Origin: Gracilariopsis chorda
Lineage: Eukaryota > Rhodophyta > Florideophyceae > Gracilariales > Gracilariaceae
DNA length: 64,000 bases
Assembly (NCBI GenBank): GCA_003194525.1
Contig: NBIV01000184.1
Location: 62,001-126,000 of the forward strand
Reading direction: 5' to 3'
Below the pieces are notes generated by a model. It ran no database searches and was not told the origin of the DNA. It saw nothing but the letters and a program-made list of their open reading frames with translations. The translations under genes and the position numbers were made by a program. Positions within the stretch are counted from its first letter, which is position 1; each line of letters starts with the position of its first letter. Shown piece by piece: positions 55,500-64,000 of this stretch.

Positions 55500-55779
55500 G
55501 GGTCACTTCGTCATCCAATGGCTCCTGCTGCCAGTCTATTACGTATACCTCCTCCGGATCAACGTCGTCGTCACCATCGGAGCATACCACTTGGGAGAGC
55601 AGTACGTCATCCTCTGGGTCTGTCTGGTATCCCTCGAGGTTCGGAGTTGGTATATCGTCGTCCGAAGGGGTTTCGTCTGTTCCATCGGTAATTATGCGGC
55701 TGAGCGCATCAGCGGCCGGTGTTTGACCCCTGGCCTGTAGGTAACTTCGTATTCCAATTTGGAGAACCGCAATCTCCAT
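55294..55779 (-). pseudogene. Gypsy RNase H-integrase spacer
   Basis: The frame reads ARGQTPAADALSRIITDGTD, the usual end of the Ty3/gypsy RNase H/connection region (ADALSR), then a very acidic spacer (SDGDDDVDPEEVYVIDWQQE) and DDEFCQGKAQLVG leading to integrase. It is in a different frame from both neighbours, so at least two frameshifts have occurred. Confidence 0.7.
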
Positions 55780-56306
55780 CTCGCGAGCCTACTGGATGCA
55801 TCCGTCATATTCGGCGACCAGCGGAGCGAGTGGTGGTCGGTCCTAATAGTAAACCAAACTGCCTCAAGGTACGGCCTTAAGGTTAGAACTGCCCATACGA
55901 TAGCATGGCATTCCCTTTCGGTAGTACTGTAGTTCCTTTCGGCACTGTTAAGGGTCCTACTCCAGTATCCGATGGGTCTATAATCCTTTGGTGATTCTTG
56001 TTCCTGAAGGAGAGCACATCCAACCTTTCCATCGGATGCGTCCGTATCCAGCAGGTACGGTTTACCAGGCTTGGGCAACGCCAATATCGGAGGGTTCAGT
56101 AGCTTATCCTTTAAGGTATCAAAGGACTTGTACTGTTCTTCCGTTAGGGAATCAAATTCCGATGGCGAGCCCTTCCTGAGCATCTCGTTGACGGGCGCTG
56201 AAATCTTTGAGAAGCCCTCAACAAACCGACGGTAGACATTATAAAAGACCAAGGAAGGAGTGCAGTTCAGTGTGAGTACTCGGGGGTTTCGCCTGGCGGA
56301 TGGCAT
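55692..56306 (-). pseudogene. Gypsy RT thumb and RNase H
   Basis: The frame contains FYNVYRRFVEGFSKISAPVN and the RNase H with DTDASDGKVGCALLQEQE (first aspartate), GYWSRTLNSAERNYSTTERE (glutamate), WFTIRTDHHSLRW (aspartate). It degrades the RNA strand of the replication intermediate. It is shifted relative to the RT frame at 56332-56916. Confidence 0.85.
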
Positions 56307-56331
56307 CTGTTGTCTGCTTGGCTACCTCGAG

Positions 56332-56916
56332 TTAACCGGGATGAAACACATGGCCAAGATAATCCAAGGAGGCTTGGAAAAAGAAGCACTTAGGCAGCTT
56401 CAATGTTATTTCAGCCTCGCGGAGAATCCTTAGGACAGTCCTGACGTGGGTGAAATGCTCCCGTATGGTTGTTGAAAAGATGATCACGTCATCCAAGTAG
56501 ACCAGCGCAAAATTCCATTTAAACCTAGAGAGAATTATATCCATTGCCCTTTGGAATGTTGCGGGTGCGTTCATTAAACCAAAGGGCATTCGTGTAAAAC
56601 GGAACAATCCCTCGTGGGTTGTGAACTTGGTCAGGGGCTTTGCGTCGTCATCCAATGGTATCTGCCAATAGCCCCAATTGAGATCCAGCGTTGTGAATAC
56701 CACTGCTTCACCTAAGGAATCGAGGCAGTCATCCATTCTAGGTATTGGGTAACTGTCCCGTTTGGTCATTGCGTTTAACCTTCGGTTTTCAATGCAGAAC
56801 CTGACGGAGCCATCCTTCTTCGCCGCAAGAACGAAGGAACTTGCCCAATGGGATTCGTGAGGCGGAGCTGGCTCGATGACGTTATCTTTACGCATCTTTG
56901 CAATCTGCTCCGCCAC
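56332..56916 (-). pseudogene. Gypsy reverse transcriptase
   Basis: RT motifs appear in order: VIEPAPPHESHWASSFVLAA, GSVRFCIENRRLNAMT, the first aspartate in VVFTTLDLNWGYWQIPL, RFTRMPFGLMNAPATFQRAM, the catalytic YLDDVIIFS, and LPKCFFFQASLDYLGH. All three catalytic aspartates are present. The frame ends at a shift near 56332, so the protein is incomplete as written in the DNA. Confidence 0.9.
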
Positions 56917-57078
56917 GATTTCGCGTCCCTTAAGGCCTGTCCTATACGGGTGTTAGAACAACGGTTTGGCGTCATCCTTAAGGTCAACGCGGTGCTTCGT
57001 GGCACGAATCTCGCCCAATTGGCCAGACCACATGGACTTGAATTCCCGGAGGAGTTCTATAACCTGAGGACGATAGGA

Positions 57079-58010
57079 TTAGAATTCCTTCCCAAGGTTT
57101 ACCTCCCCCTCCCAACTTTCGACTTCCTCGTATGAGGTAGGGGTGAGTTCATCCCATGAGGTTTCCATGATTGCCATTGGAGCTGGGAGCGCTATCCCAA
57201 TTATTGTACCTTTAGGTAGACGTACCGGGCGGTCCCGAAAGTTACTTATCTGAACCAGAAAGGGTACCATTGGCCTGCAGTCCATAATTATGTTGGACAT
57301 CAAGGACAAATGGCGGTCAATAGTCCGAGGGTGATTCTGCAGCGTCACGAGACCAGCAATTTCGCAGGTGACCTGAGCGGTAATCTGCGTCATCGGTGGT
57401 ATCGATATCGCTTTCGATAACCGAACCTTATTGGATACGGTACTCTGCACCAGTGGAAGTCGACGCGGGCTAGCCTCGGGACCAGATTTGGAACCGATGA
57501 TAACCACAGGACGGGTGCGGTAGAAAGACACCTTCCGGAGGCCGGGATAGATCGCTTTGACATAGCAGTCCATGAAAGACGTCTCTAGGAGACATTCTGT
57601 GCTTACGGTAGGACGGGCAAGGAACCAAAGGCGAACCTGAACGTCACCCAACTGTAGGGAAAGGGGAATGATTCCTTTAATGTCCATCGGTCGTTTCGAC
57701 GCATCTGTAACTTTAGGAGTCTTCCGTACCTGCACCGCATCCTCCCAACCAGGTGGTAAAACGTTCGGATGAACCAAATTTGGACCGGCCCCAGTGTCCA
57801 GGACGCTTGTGACGACCCGAGACCTAGAGGCAGTCAGTCCAACGGTGTTTCGTACTTTATAATTCTCCTTCAGCAGGATACAAACTGGCGTATCCCCAGC
57901 GGCTTCTATTTCATCACACCATTGGTTTAAGGTTAGGGCATCATCCGTTGGTCTTTCCGGTTGAGTTCCCGAAGGGGAACAAGATTGCTGTGGGGGAACT
58001 GTATCACCTT
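57079..58010 (-). pseudogene. Gypsy aspartic protease region
   Basis: An open stretch reads WCDEIEAAGDTPVCILLKEN, then the retropepsin active site VLDTGAGPNLVHP with DTG at 57790-57798. Typical flap and C-terminal text follow (GIIPLSLQLGDVQVRLWFLA, LLETSFMDCYVKAIYPGLRK). It cleaves the polyprotein in an active element. The frame differs from gag, so expression would need a frameshift or the copy is damaged. Confidence 0.82.
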
Positions 58011-58364
58011 CGGCAGTGAGGTGGGAATCCTGTGAGGGGCGGTTCGCCTCGCACTGCTCCTCTAGGCATTTTCTGACATAGTTCCTCCACCAATGGCAGG
58101 TTCAATACCAGTGGTCGGTGCTTTCTCTGGAGCATCCATTGGCATCTCCAGGCGTCCATTACCCTCCAGAATTGAGACAACGTTGACCTGTGGAGCCCTG
58201 GAGGGCGTAGCCACTGGTGTAACGTACCTGGACGAACCAGGCGATGACGTGTACCTCGGAGCCTGACGGGTGAACATTCCTTCGGAATGCCGAGCGTGGT
58301 AGTTCTCATTCCTTAACGCAAGGAGTTTCTGTTGCATTTCCTTACGTAAGAACTTCATGCCGTC
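58011..58364 (-). pseudogene. Gypsy gag-pol junction after the gag stop
   Basis: Directly after the gag stop (TGA at 58365-58367) the same frame stays open for about 100 codons: DGMKFLRKEMQQKLLALRNE, then HARHSEGMFTRQAPRYTSSP. It then stops near 58062 while the protease continues in another frame. It is probably part of gag or pol cut off by a single stop. Confidence 0.6.
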
Positions 58365-60251
58365 TCAAGGTGTAACCTTGGACAAGCATATGTAGCAAGC
58401 CTGAGGAGCGCGCTGAAAAGTATCCCTACGAGCTTGAGTGAGCGAATAACTCGGCGTGGGCTGACCTGAAAGAGTGGTCACACCAGTACCAGTGAACGGG
58501 ATAGACGGCGGACCTGTAGGAGCTGAACCAAAAGAAACTGCGAGGATGTTCCCCTCGTCCTCGAGTATTCCTGAGGTACTTCCATCGGAGCTCTCGACCA
58601 TATTGGCATGAGAGAATTTCCTGACAGGAGTCGCTCTTCCTTTGGTGTCGTGGTCGGTTACCCGGCGGGATGTCCTGTAGGTTTTGCCATAGCCTTCGGC
58701 AAAGTTCACCAATTGCCTATAGGAGATATCTTGATGAGCCATATGATGATTGTGAACCTGAGTCCGTATGGCAGGCAGCAACCCAGCGATGAAATGCTGC
58801 TTCAACCTACCTTCGGAAAACACGTTCCTGCACCTGTAGACTTTTCTCCAAAGGTTATCGGCGAAGTCCTTCTCGGCTATATTGGAACTTTGCCTAAAAG
58901 ACATCACATCCTGATGGGCGTCCATAATGACGTCGTCCGTCGCATATGTTTCCAATAGGTAATGCACCACCTCTGGGTAAGACCTTAGGAGCTCCCTGTT
59001 GGTAGCATCCACTGGGTTAGTAGTGCCAGAAACCTTAGAAACCACATGGTCTTGCGCGTGCCCATGGAGGAAAAACTGAAAAAGATACAGAGTGGCACCC
59101 TCGTGGATACCGTTCTGGTCGCAGGCCGTGCGGAACAGACTCAGAAAGCTTAGGATAGAAATGGGGTCGGAGCCCGAGAACTTCTCCGTAATGGTTAGCT
59201 GCATACGTTTGGCCCACTTGGTGACATTCTTTGCCACCGAGGTCGTGTACCGAGTGGAACTATCAGCCAAACGGTACGTGTGGTAATTCAATACTCTCTT
59301 GAAGAGTTCATTGGTAGTTGCCAACGGTTTGAGGCGTCGAAGAGCCGCCTCATCCGTCTCTGAGCCACTAGAACTCGACGAGTCTGAATCGGACTCCCTA
59401 CCGCTGGAGTCCCTTCGGCTTTTCCTTTGGTTCTTCGACTTCTTCCTGTGGTTACCTATCTTCTTCCTACGGTCAGCAAGGCTCGAATCCAGTGGTGGCT
59501 CTTCATCTTCAGCCTCAAAGCCGATGGAGTCGACGGGGCGCTGGGCCCGGTTGTACCTCACGAGTTGCACGTCCATTAGGCCTTCTTGCCGAGAAACATC
59601 CCTTCTGATCCCTGGGCGTGTACCCGATTGGTCTAGCTGTGGTTGAATCCGGCGAGGGGCTGGCAAAGCAGCTGCTCCCGGTGGTTCGAAACGGGGTTGC
59701 CATACGGATACCAATGGATTACTTTGAGTTCCGCCTGTGATGGGCGGCGTGGTGCCTACCTGGCGTTCCACCTCACGGCGAACACCAATGGTGAGGGAGT
59801 CCACAAAGCAGTCAGACTCCAATACCTTAGGAAATACACGTTCAGCCAACTGGTCTGCGTGCTCCGCAAGGGCGACTGTCACCCGGAGATCCACAAGGGT
59901 TTCCAAACGGGCGTCGAGCATCTCGCGAACCCTCGGCCATAGGAGGTCAGCGATTCCACAGGTAGTAACAGCTCCAATGGTATTCAGCGGTCCCGCCCGT
60001 GGTGTATTGAGGTGCGAGCGGTACTCGTCCAGCCTCCCACGGAGTCGTTCAGCCAAAGAGGCGTTACGAGCGATATCCTCTGGGTTATCTACTGGTGTGA
60101 GGAGGTTTACCTGGGGCTGTGAGCGGGTGCTCCGGCGGTCACTCGCGTTGTCGCCGGAGGGACCGGCGGCAGTAGTGGATTCCTGAGTAGTTTCCAATGG
60201 TTGACCCACTGGTGTACGTGGTTCTTCGTGAACGGGGGGTTGGATATCCAT
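58365..60251 (-). CDS. Gypsy Gag
   Basis: An intact 628-codon frame starts at the ATG at 60251 (MDIQPPVHEEPRTPVGQPLE). A variable N-terminus with a basic/Ser-rich block (RRKKIGNHRKKSKNQRKSRR, then SDSSSSSGSETDE) precedes the capsid-like retrotransposon gag domain at about residues 350-560: ITEKFSGSDPISILSFLSLF, LFQFFLHGHAQDHV, SFRQSSNIAEKDFADNLWRK, RLKQHFIAGLLPAIRTQVHN. It ends in CYICLSKVTP, which looks like the first half of a zinc knuckle cut by a TGA. The protein would form the particle that packages element RNA. Confidence 0.88.
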   Translation of the reverse strand: MDIQPPVHEEPRTPVGQPLETTQESTTAAGPSGDNASDRRSTRSQPQVNLLTPVDNPEDIARNASLAERLRGRLDEYRSHLNTPRAGPLNTIGAVTTCGIADLLWPRVREMLDARLETLVDLRVTVALAEHADQLAERVFPKVLESDCFVDSLTIGVRREVERQVGTTPPITGGTQSNPLVSVWQPRFEPPGAAALPAPRRIQPQLDQSGTRPGIRRDVSRQEGLMDVQLVRYNRAQRPVDSIGFEAEDEEPPLDSSLADRRKKIGNHRKKSKNQRKSRRDSSGRESDSDSSSSSGSETDEAALRRLKPLATTNELFKRVLNYHTYRLADSSTRYTTSVAKNVTKWAKRMQLTITEKFSGSDPISILSFLSLFRTACDQNGIHEGATLYLFQFFLHGHAQDHVVSKVSGTTNPVDATNRELLRSYPEVVHYLLETYATDDVIMDAHQDVMSFRQSSNIAEKDFADNLWRKVYRCRNVFSEGRLKQHFIAGLLPAIRTQVHNHHMAHQDISYRQLVNFAEGYGKTYRTSRRVTDHDTKGRATPVRKFSHANMVESSDGSTSGILEDEGNILAVSFGSAPTGPPSIPFTGTGVTTLSGQPTPSYSLTQARRDTFQRAPQACYICLSKVTP

Positions 60252-60360
60252 TATGTCGGTGCTTCAAGTACCAGTCCGTCGGTAGTCAATTTCCAATGGT
60301 AGGATTCCCGCAGTTCGTCACTCCAATGGTGCACAAACTGTGAGCCGTGCGGAATCCAAT

Positions 60361-60380
60361 GGTTCTAGGTCGGGAGACCA
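60361..60380 (-). promoter_or_regulatory. Gypsy primer binding site
   Basis: Read on the minus strand, TGGTCTCCCGACCTAGAACC lies four bases inside the 5' LTR. Its complement ends in ACCA and reads as a tRNA 3' end with a 7-nt acceptor strand and a cytosine at the conserved position 61. So this element primes from an ordinary tRNA 3' end, unlike the copia copies. The tRNA species cannot be named. Confidence 0.7.
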
Positions 60381-60384
60381 AAAA

Positions 60385-60860
60385 TGTAAGATAGCAAGCA
60401 CGGAGCGCTACCCACGGAGGAATCCAAAGGAAATAGTGCCAGCGGCGAGACCACTCGTACGAAAGGTGCACTCAGGCAATAGTAACTGCGATGCTTACAG
60501 GAGGTGGTGTGTGGTGTAATAGCGACGTAGAAGCCTGAAGGAATTAGAGTGAAATTAACCAAAGGAGGGCTAGTAGACTCAACAGGGTCTCTCACTTTAT
60601 CTCAGGAGGGAGGCGCAGCTCAAGCAGCATAAGTATCTGCTGCGAGGCGCCTCTATCTCAGATGCAGTGCACTGTAACGCAGTGCACCACGTGTACTACC
60701 TATACTACCTATGGTTCTAAAACTATTAGTTAAAAATTAAATAACCACTGGGGCTTGCCAAGGCCCACGTGTATGACCTGCACAGTCGTGCCAACAACCC
60801 AACCATCCCGTAGGGGTCATTTCCAAAGGCAATGTGCCACATTGCACCCATTATACTACA
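60385..60860 (-). repeat. Gypsy 5' LTR
   Basis: This 476-bp partner of the LTR at 49632-50107 starts TGTAAGATAGCAAGC and ends CCATTATACTACA on the plus strand. By hand about 32 of 476 positions differ from the other copy, many of them C/T or G/A changes. Confidence 0.93.
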
Positions 60861-60865
60861 ACCAG
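60861..60865. repeat. Target-site duplication of the gypsy element, right copy (ACCAG)
   Basis: This matches 49627-49631 exactly. The copia reading (VNDPTG) to its right continues in frame to RAYAVGSKNG left of the element. Confidence 0.9.
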
Positions 60866-61088
60866 TGGGGTCATTAACTGTTGTTGAATCTGATGCATTA
60901 TCATCATTTTCGTTAGATTTTGATGAATTGCTGTGTCAACTTATACGGGCACCACTCCTGTTCCTGTTTTCTTGCGACTGCGACCTCTACCAGAACTGAC
61001 TGAACCCATTTGGCGGGCATTGTATTCATCAATCAGTGCTGTCGCCACGTAGTCCCATGTGAGTTCTGAAATTGTTAATATGAAATGA
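60866..61088 (-). pseudogene. Copia element C8, right part (gag)
   Basis: The minus strand reads ISELTWDYVATALIDEYNAR and GRGRSRKKTGTG, matching gag of C7 (ISELTWDHVATTLIDEYNA), then continues towards the gypsy insertion with VNDPTG. The part of gag upstream of ISELTW and the primer site are missing; the antisense LTR at 61089 abuts directly. Confidence 0.78.
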
Positions 61089-61904
61089 TGTTGATAAATG
61101 ATGTTCGGCTTCGACGGAAATGAAAAGGGAAGAAAGAAAGAAACAAAATAAAGAGTGAAGGTTGCCACGCTTGGGGGCGAGTTTACTTGGTACTGCGACT
61201 TCAGAGTCTTATATAGCACCTCTACTTCGCACTACCACTACAAGAAAACAACCCTACACCACTAAGTGGGGACACCCAATACTACCAGTCATAATCAAAC
61301 ATAATACAATAAGGGTTGCATACACTGATTACAGCTAAGTACAACCAGGCATAACATCATAACAACACATTACAACAACGCACACCAAGTGAACCAAGCA
61401 GCCAACAATGCGCAACAAGTGAACCAGACATGCCAACAATGTGCCAGCATGAGAAAGCACTGTGTAAACACTAACTTGCATCATCATCATTATGACAAAG
61501 CACAAATTCACATGCCACCGCATGCAGGTACATACCCTAGGTGTGTTGCGTGCATGGAACGTGCTTACTTGCACAAATGCACCTATGCAACACCTGCATG
61601 TAGCTGTAAACCAGATGTAGCCACATATATTCCTAAGTACCATGCCCATTCACATTATGCCAAGTGGCCAGTTCCGTGCCCAAGACCCATACGATGCACA
61701 ATACTTGTAACAAATGCATTGCATATGAGTATATGCAGTAGCCAATCATGTGGGGGTTTTTCGTTGGGTTTGAGAACACACGCATATGCGCTTATGCAAA
61801 GCAGCTCTCAAAAACAGCCCTCGGTTATATGAGACTTTGTTTCCAAGTGCTGCACCATGATGTCCCAGGACTACCAGGCATTCGACCATGTGCTAACATC
61901 AACA
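61089..61904 (-). repeat. Copia LTR, antisense (L9)
   Basis: A full-length 816-bp LTR runs on the plus strand from TGTTGATAAATGATG to CATGTGCTAACATCAACA, with both ends intact. It lies between C8 gag and fragment C9, both on the minus strand. The flanking 5-mers do not match, so it is not a simple solo insertion. Confidence 0.8.
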
Positions 61905-62600
61905 CTACTCCTCGAGTGTCTGGGAAGCACCATGCTCCAGAGTCCGCAAGTACACTCCCTCGAGTGTACAAGACTCGAACTTGGCGTCTGTGTTCAATTT
62001 TATTATATACGCTGCGCATCCAAACGCTTTAGCATACTTCAACGACGGCTTACCACCACCCACCAAAAGGTATAGATTCAGGCCTGTGGTAGAGTGGAAA
62101 GCTCTATTGCATATATAAATATCGTATTTCAATGCATACGGACATAGGAATTCTTGCCAGTGTGATTGACCCAGCAAAGCTCGAGCAGCTTCTTCCATGG
62201 TGCAATTGATGCGCTCGGCAAGGGCATTATGGTCTGGGGTGTAGGGAGGTGAACATAACGTTCCCTGGAGACCATTAGTGGTTGTTTATTGGAGAGCAAT
62301 GTACTCTTCGGCATTGTTTGCATGCAAATTCTGAATATGCACATGCGCTCTTCCAACACCATGATGAAACACGTGCAGTCCTCAAACCTGCGGGAGATTT
62401 TGCTCAACATCAGGAAACACTGCACTAAGACCATATCTATGCGAAAGGAAGTCGTTATGCTCAATTGAATTTGGCAGAGTGTGCAAACGAGAGGACATGT
62501 CACGTTGCCCACATCCAATCTCTAACCCATCTTCGTGTAGAACGCAAACCTCATTCGCACAGAAAAGAGAATGAATTGTTGGCAGTAGTACCTGTGCTGT
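61905..62600 (-). pseudogene. Ty1/copia integrase/linker fragment C9
   Basis: The minus strand reads, after a frameshifted integrase start (EIGCGQRDMSSRLHTLPNSI), LPSASIAPWKK-type text, MEEAARALLGQSHWQEFLCP, YALKYDIYICNRAFHSTTGL and FGCAAYIIKLNTDAKFES, ending in VYLRTLEHGASQTLEE at LTR L9. It matches C2 and C5 closely. Stops and frameshifts mark it as dead. Confidence 0.7.
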
Positions 62601-63370
62601 CACTGAAAACCAAATGTTCCGGGGAGCATGGGCTGTTTTAGAGGGTACCTCTGCAAAAGCGCATATGCGCGTGTGCGCGAACCCAACGTGAAACTGGCTT
62701 CTGATTGGCTACTGCAAATTTACATATGCAACGTGGTGCGTACGAGTGGTGTGGCAGAACTGGATCGGTTGGACACACCCACGTGTCCAGCTACTACAGT
62801 GGTCACAGTGTACGTTGTGTGCAGGGGATACTGGTGAAGTGGTTGGCAGCTGGTACAAGTGGTACAGCAGTGGTTGGTACAATGGTAAGGTGTGCATGCA
62901 CTGTCAACAGGTTTACACATGCACGGGTATATTGATGACGTGGGTGTTGTGTGCATTGCCACTTGATGCATTGCCACTTGATGACATGGCACTAACACCA
63001 CAGGTTACGTGCCGACTTACCGTGACGTGTTGACTTACCGTGATGTGTTGGCATGTGATGGCGTGTGTTGGAGTCGTGAATTTGTGCCTTGTCATGGTCA
63101 TGTGTATGCACGTAACTATTAAGGAACGTTGGTGCGTTGGTGTGCGTTGATGTTATGAGGTTGTGCTGAGCTGGCTATGTCATGTTAGATGATGATTGGT
63201 AGTATTGAGTGTCCCTGCTTAGTGGTTTAGGTTTTACTTGTAGTTGGTGTTCCCGCGCAATTCGAGTTTAGAGTGGTACCTAAGATGTGCCTGAAGGACC
63301 TCCAAGTAAATCCAAGCTAGAGCTGGCGAACTTCCCTTCCATCCCATCAACTTCCTTTCAACTTTCAACA
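62601..63370 (+). repeat. Copia 5' LTR, sense (L10), start diverged
   Basis: From about 62601 the sequence matches the sense LTR (CATATGCGCGTGTG, ATGGTTGGTAGTATTGAGTGTCC-like block at about 63192) and ends TTTCAACA at 63370, followed by a primer site. The part at 62730-63120 is rearranged and rich in short CAGTGG/GGTACA repeats, so this LTR is a variant. Confidence 0.65.
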
Positions 63371-63384
63371 GGTTATGGGCCCAG
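63371..63384 (+). promoter_or_regulatory. Primer binding site of a copia element (initiator tRNA-Met anticodon arm)
   Basis: GGTTATGGGCCCAG follows LTR L10 with no gap. Its complement CTGGGCCCATAACC is exactly the anticodon stem-loop of eukaryotic initiator tRNA-Met, including the CAT anticodon. It supports half-tRNA priming for this copia family. Confidence 0.72.
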
Positions 63385-64000
63385 CCCCGCTGACCGCTGC
63401 CGCTATCCCTTTCCGTATCGTTCGTCTGTCGCTGCTCTCCCTCACCGCCGTTCATCCGTTTCGCTGTTGTTGCCTCTTTCGTCGTTGCGTCGGGTGTCTT
63501 GATCCCATTGTTGGTCGGTGTTGGTCATTCTCCTTTGGTTTGCGTTCCTCCCTGAGGGCGTTGTGGTGGTAGTGGTTCGACGTTTACTTCCTATCGTTGT
63601 TGAGTTGGGCCTCCGTTGTTGCCCGTGTTGTCGATCGCTATCTACTTTGTGTGTGACACTCCCTCTATCTTGTGTTTTGGGATCCCCGAGTCTTTTGTCG
63701 GGTCGTATCCGTGAGGTCGAGTCGGTCTAGTTTCGAAGTCTGGGCTCCGTGATCGTGTGCTCAGCAGTTGTTTGTTTTTCGTGTTTCTTAATCATCATCT
63801 GGTGTCCAGTGCGACGAGCGGTTGATCCGGGTTACTTTGGGTGATTCCAGGTATCCGGGGACGTGAGCCTGGTGGCTTGAACCAAAGCGGGTGTACTGTC
63901 GAGCGGCTTCCCACCGGTCCATTTGGACAGATAACGGTGACGGTCGTTAAGACCTGGTAAGTTCAGCGGGTGCATCTGTGGACGGGTTGCCGTGGCGTAC
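63385..64000 (+). other. Leader of a copia element running off the window
   Basis: This pyrimidine-rich stretch follows the primer site and would be the leader before gag. It differs in sequence from the C7 leader. No gag start is seen before the window ends. Short frames here (for example one starting at 63375) are not convincing. Confidence 0.4.

Larger units (their letters stand above)
49632..60860 (-). mobile_element. Ty3/gypsy LTR retrotransposon with an antisense extra ORF
   Basis: A complete 11,229-bp element lies within copia C8. It has paired 476-bp LTRs, a 5-bp target duplication, a primer site (60361-60380) and a polypurine tract (50108-50119). Gag-pol is on the minus strand in Ty3 order: gag, protease, RT, RNase H, integrase. 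Between the integrase and the 3' LTR lie about 3.4 kb that include a reading frame of about 660 codons on the opposite strand. By hand I count about 32 differences between the two LTRs (near 7%), so it is not recent. Pol is split by several frameshifts, yet gag and integrase remain long open frames. The element is non-autonomous or dead as it stands. Confidence 0.92.

Noticed and set aside
36065..61904. One single giant copia element spanning C6, C7, gypsy and C8 with LTRs L4 and L9
   Set aside because: C6 and C8 overlap by about 20 bases and differ in sequence, and L9 abuts gag without a primer site, so the parts need not be one element; kept only as a finding.
62730..63120. Possible tandem repeat or CRISPR-like array
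   Set aside because: Short GGTACA, CAGTGG and TTGCCACTTGATG repeats are irregular and lie within a variant copia LTR; there are no regular spacers.

Overview
This is eukaryotic nuclear DNA. About 10.3 kb of tightly packed host genes sits at the left end, followed by about 53 kb of nested, mostly dead retrotransposons. The genes are intron-poor with very short introns (two clear ones, each 100 bp), alternate strands and lie 330-440 bp apart. That layout, with Ty1/copia and Ty3/gypsy seas between gene islands, fits a florideophyte red alga such as Chondrus crispus. The organism is inferred from style; no marker gene proves it.

Gene island (1-10.3 kb): histone chaperone ASF1 (+, two exons), a C4-methylsterol oxidase (-), a Nopp140/SRP40-type nucleolar phosphoprotein (+, LisH exon plus Ser-rich exon with SRP40 C-terminal domain), a 1198-residue orphan protein (-) and a PCIF1/CAPAM-like mRNA cap adenosine-N6 methyltransferase (+) with its NPPF motif. 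The first two and the middle pair converge; the other neighbours are divergent and share short promoter intervals. The genes do not form a pathway.

10.3-24.3 kb: AT-rich intergenic DNA, two solo LTRs of one family (TG...CA ends, one with a perfect 5-bp duplication), a diverged LTR relative, a decayed unassigned coding stretch (13.2-15.2 kb) and a decayed non-LTR (LINE) element with APE endonuclease and reverse transcriptase (20.2-23.8 kb).

24.3-64 kb: Ty1/copia fragments on both strands, with about ten copies of a roughly 0.8-kb copia LTR. One copia (38.0-47.8 kb, +) keeps both LTRs, a primer site, gag, integrase, RT and RNase H, but is itself interrupted by a solo LTR, an antisense copia LTR and about 1.5 kb of unexplained DNA. 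A minus-strand copia at 48.1-61.1 kb is split by an 11.2-kb Ty3/gypsy element (49632-60860) with paired 476-bp LTRs, a perfect ACCAG target duplication, a primer site and a polypurine tract.

The most unusual feature is that this gypsy element carries, between integrase and its 3' LTR and on the opposite strand to gag-pol, a reading frame of about 660 codons for a protein I do not recognise. It is now broken by three in-frame stops. The copia elements appear to prime from the anticodon arm of initiator tRNA-Met (half-tRNA priming).
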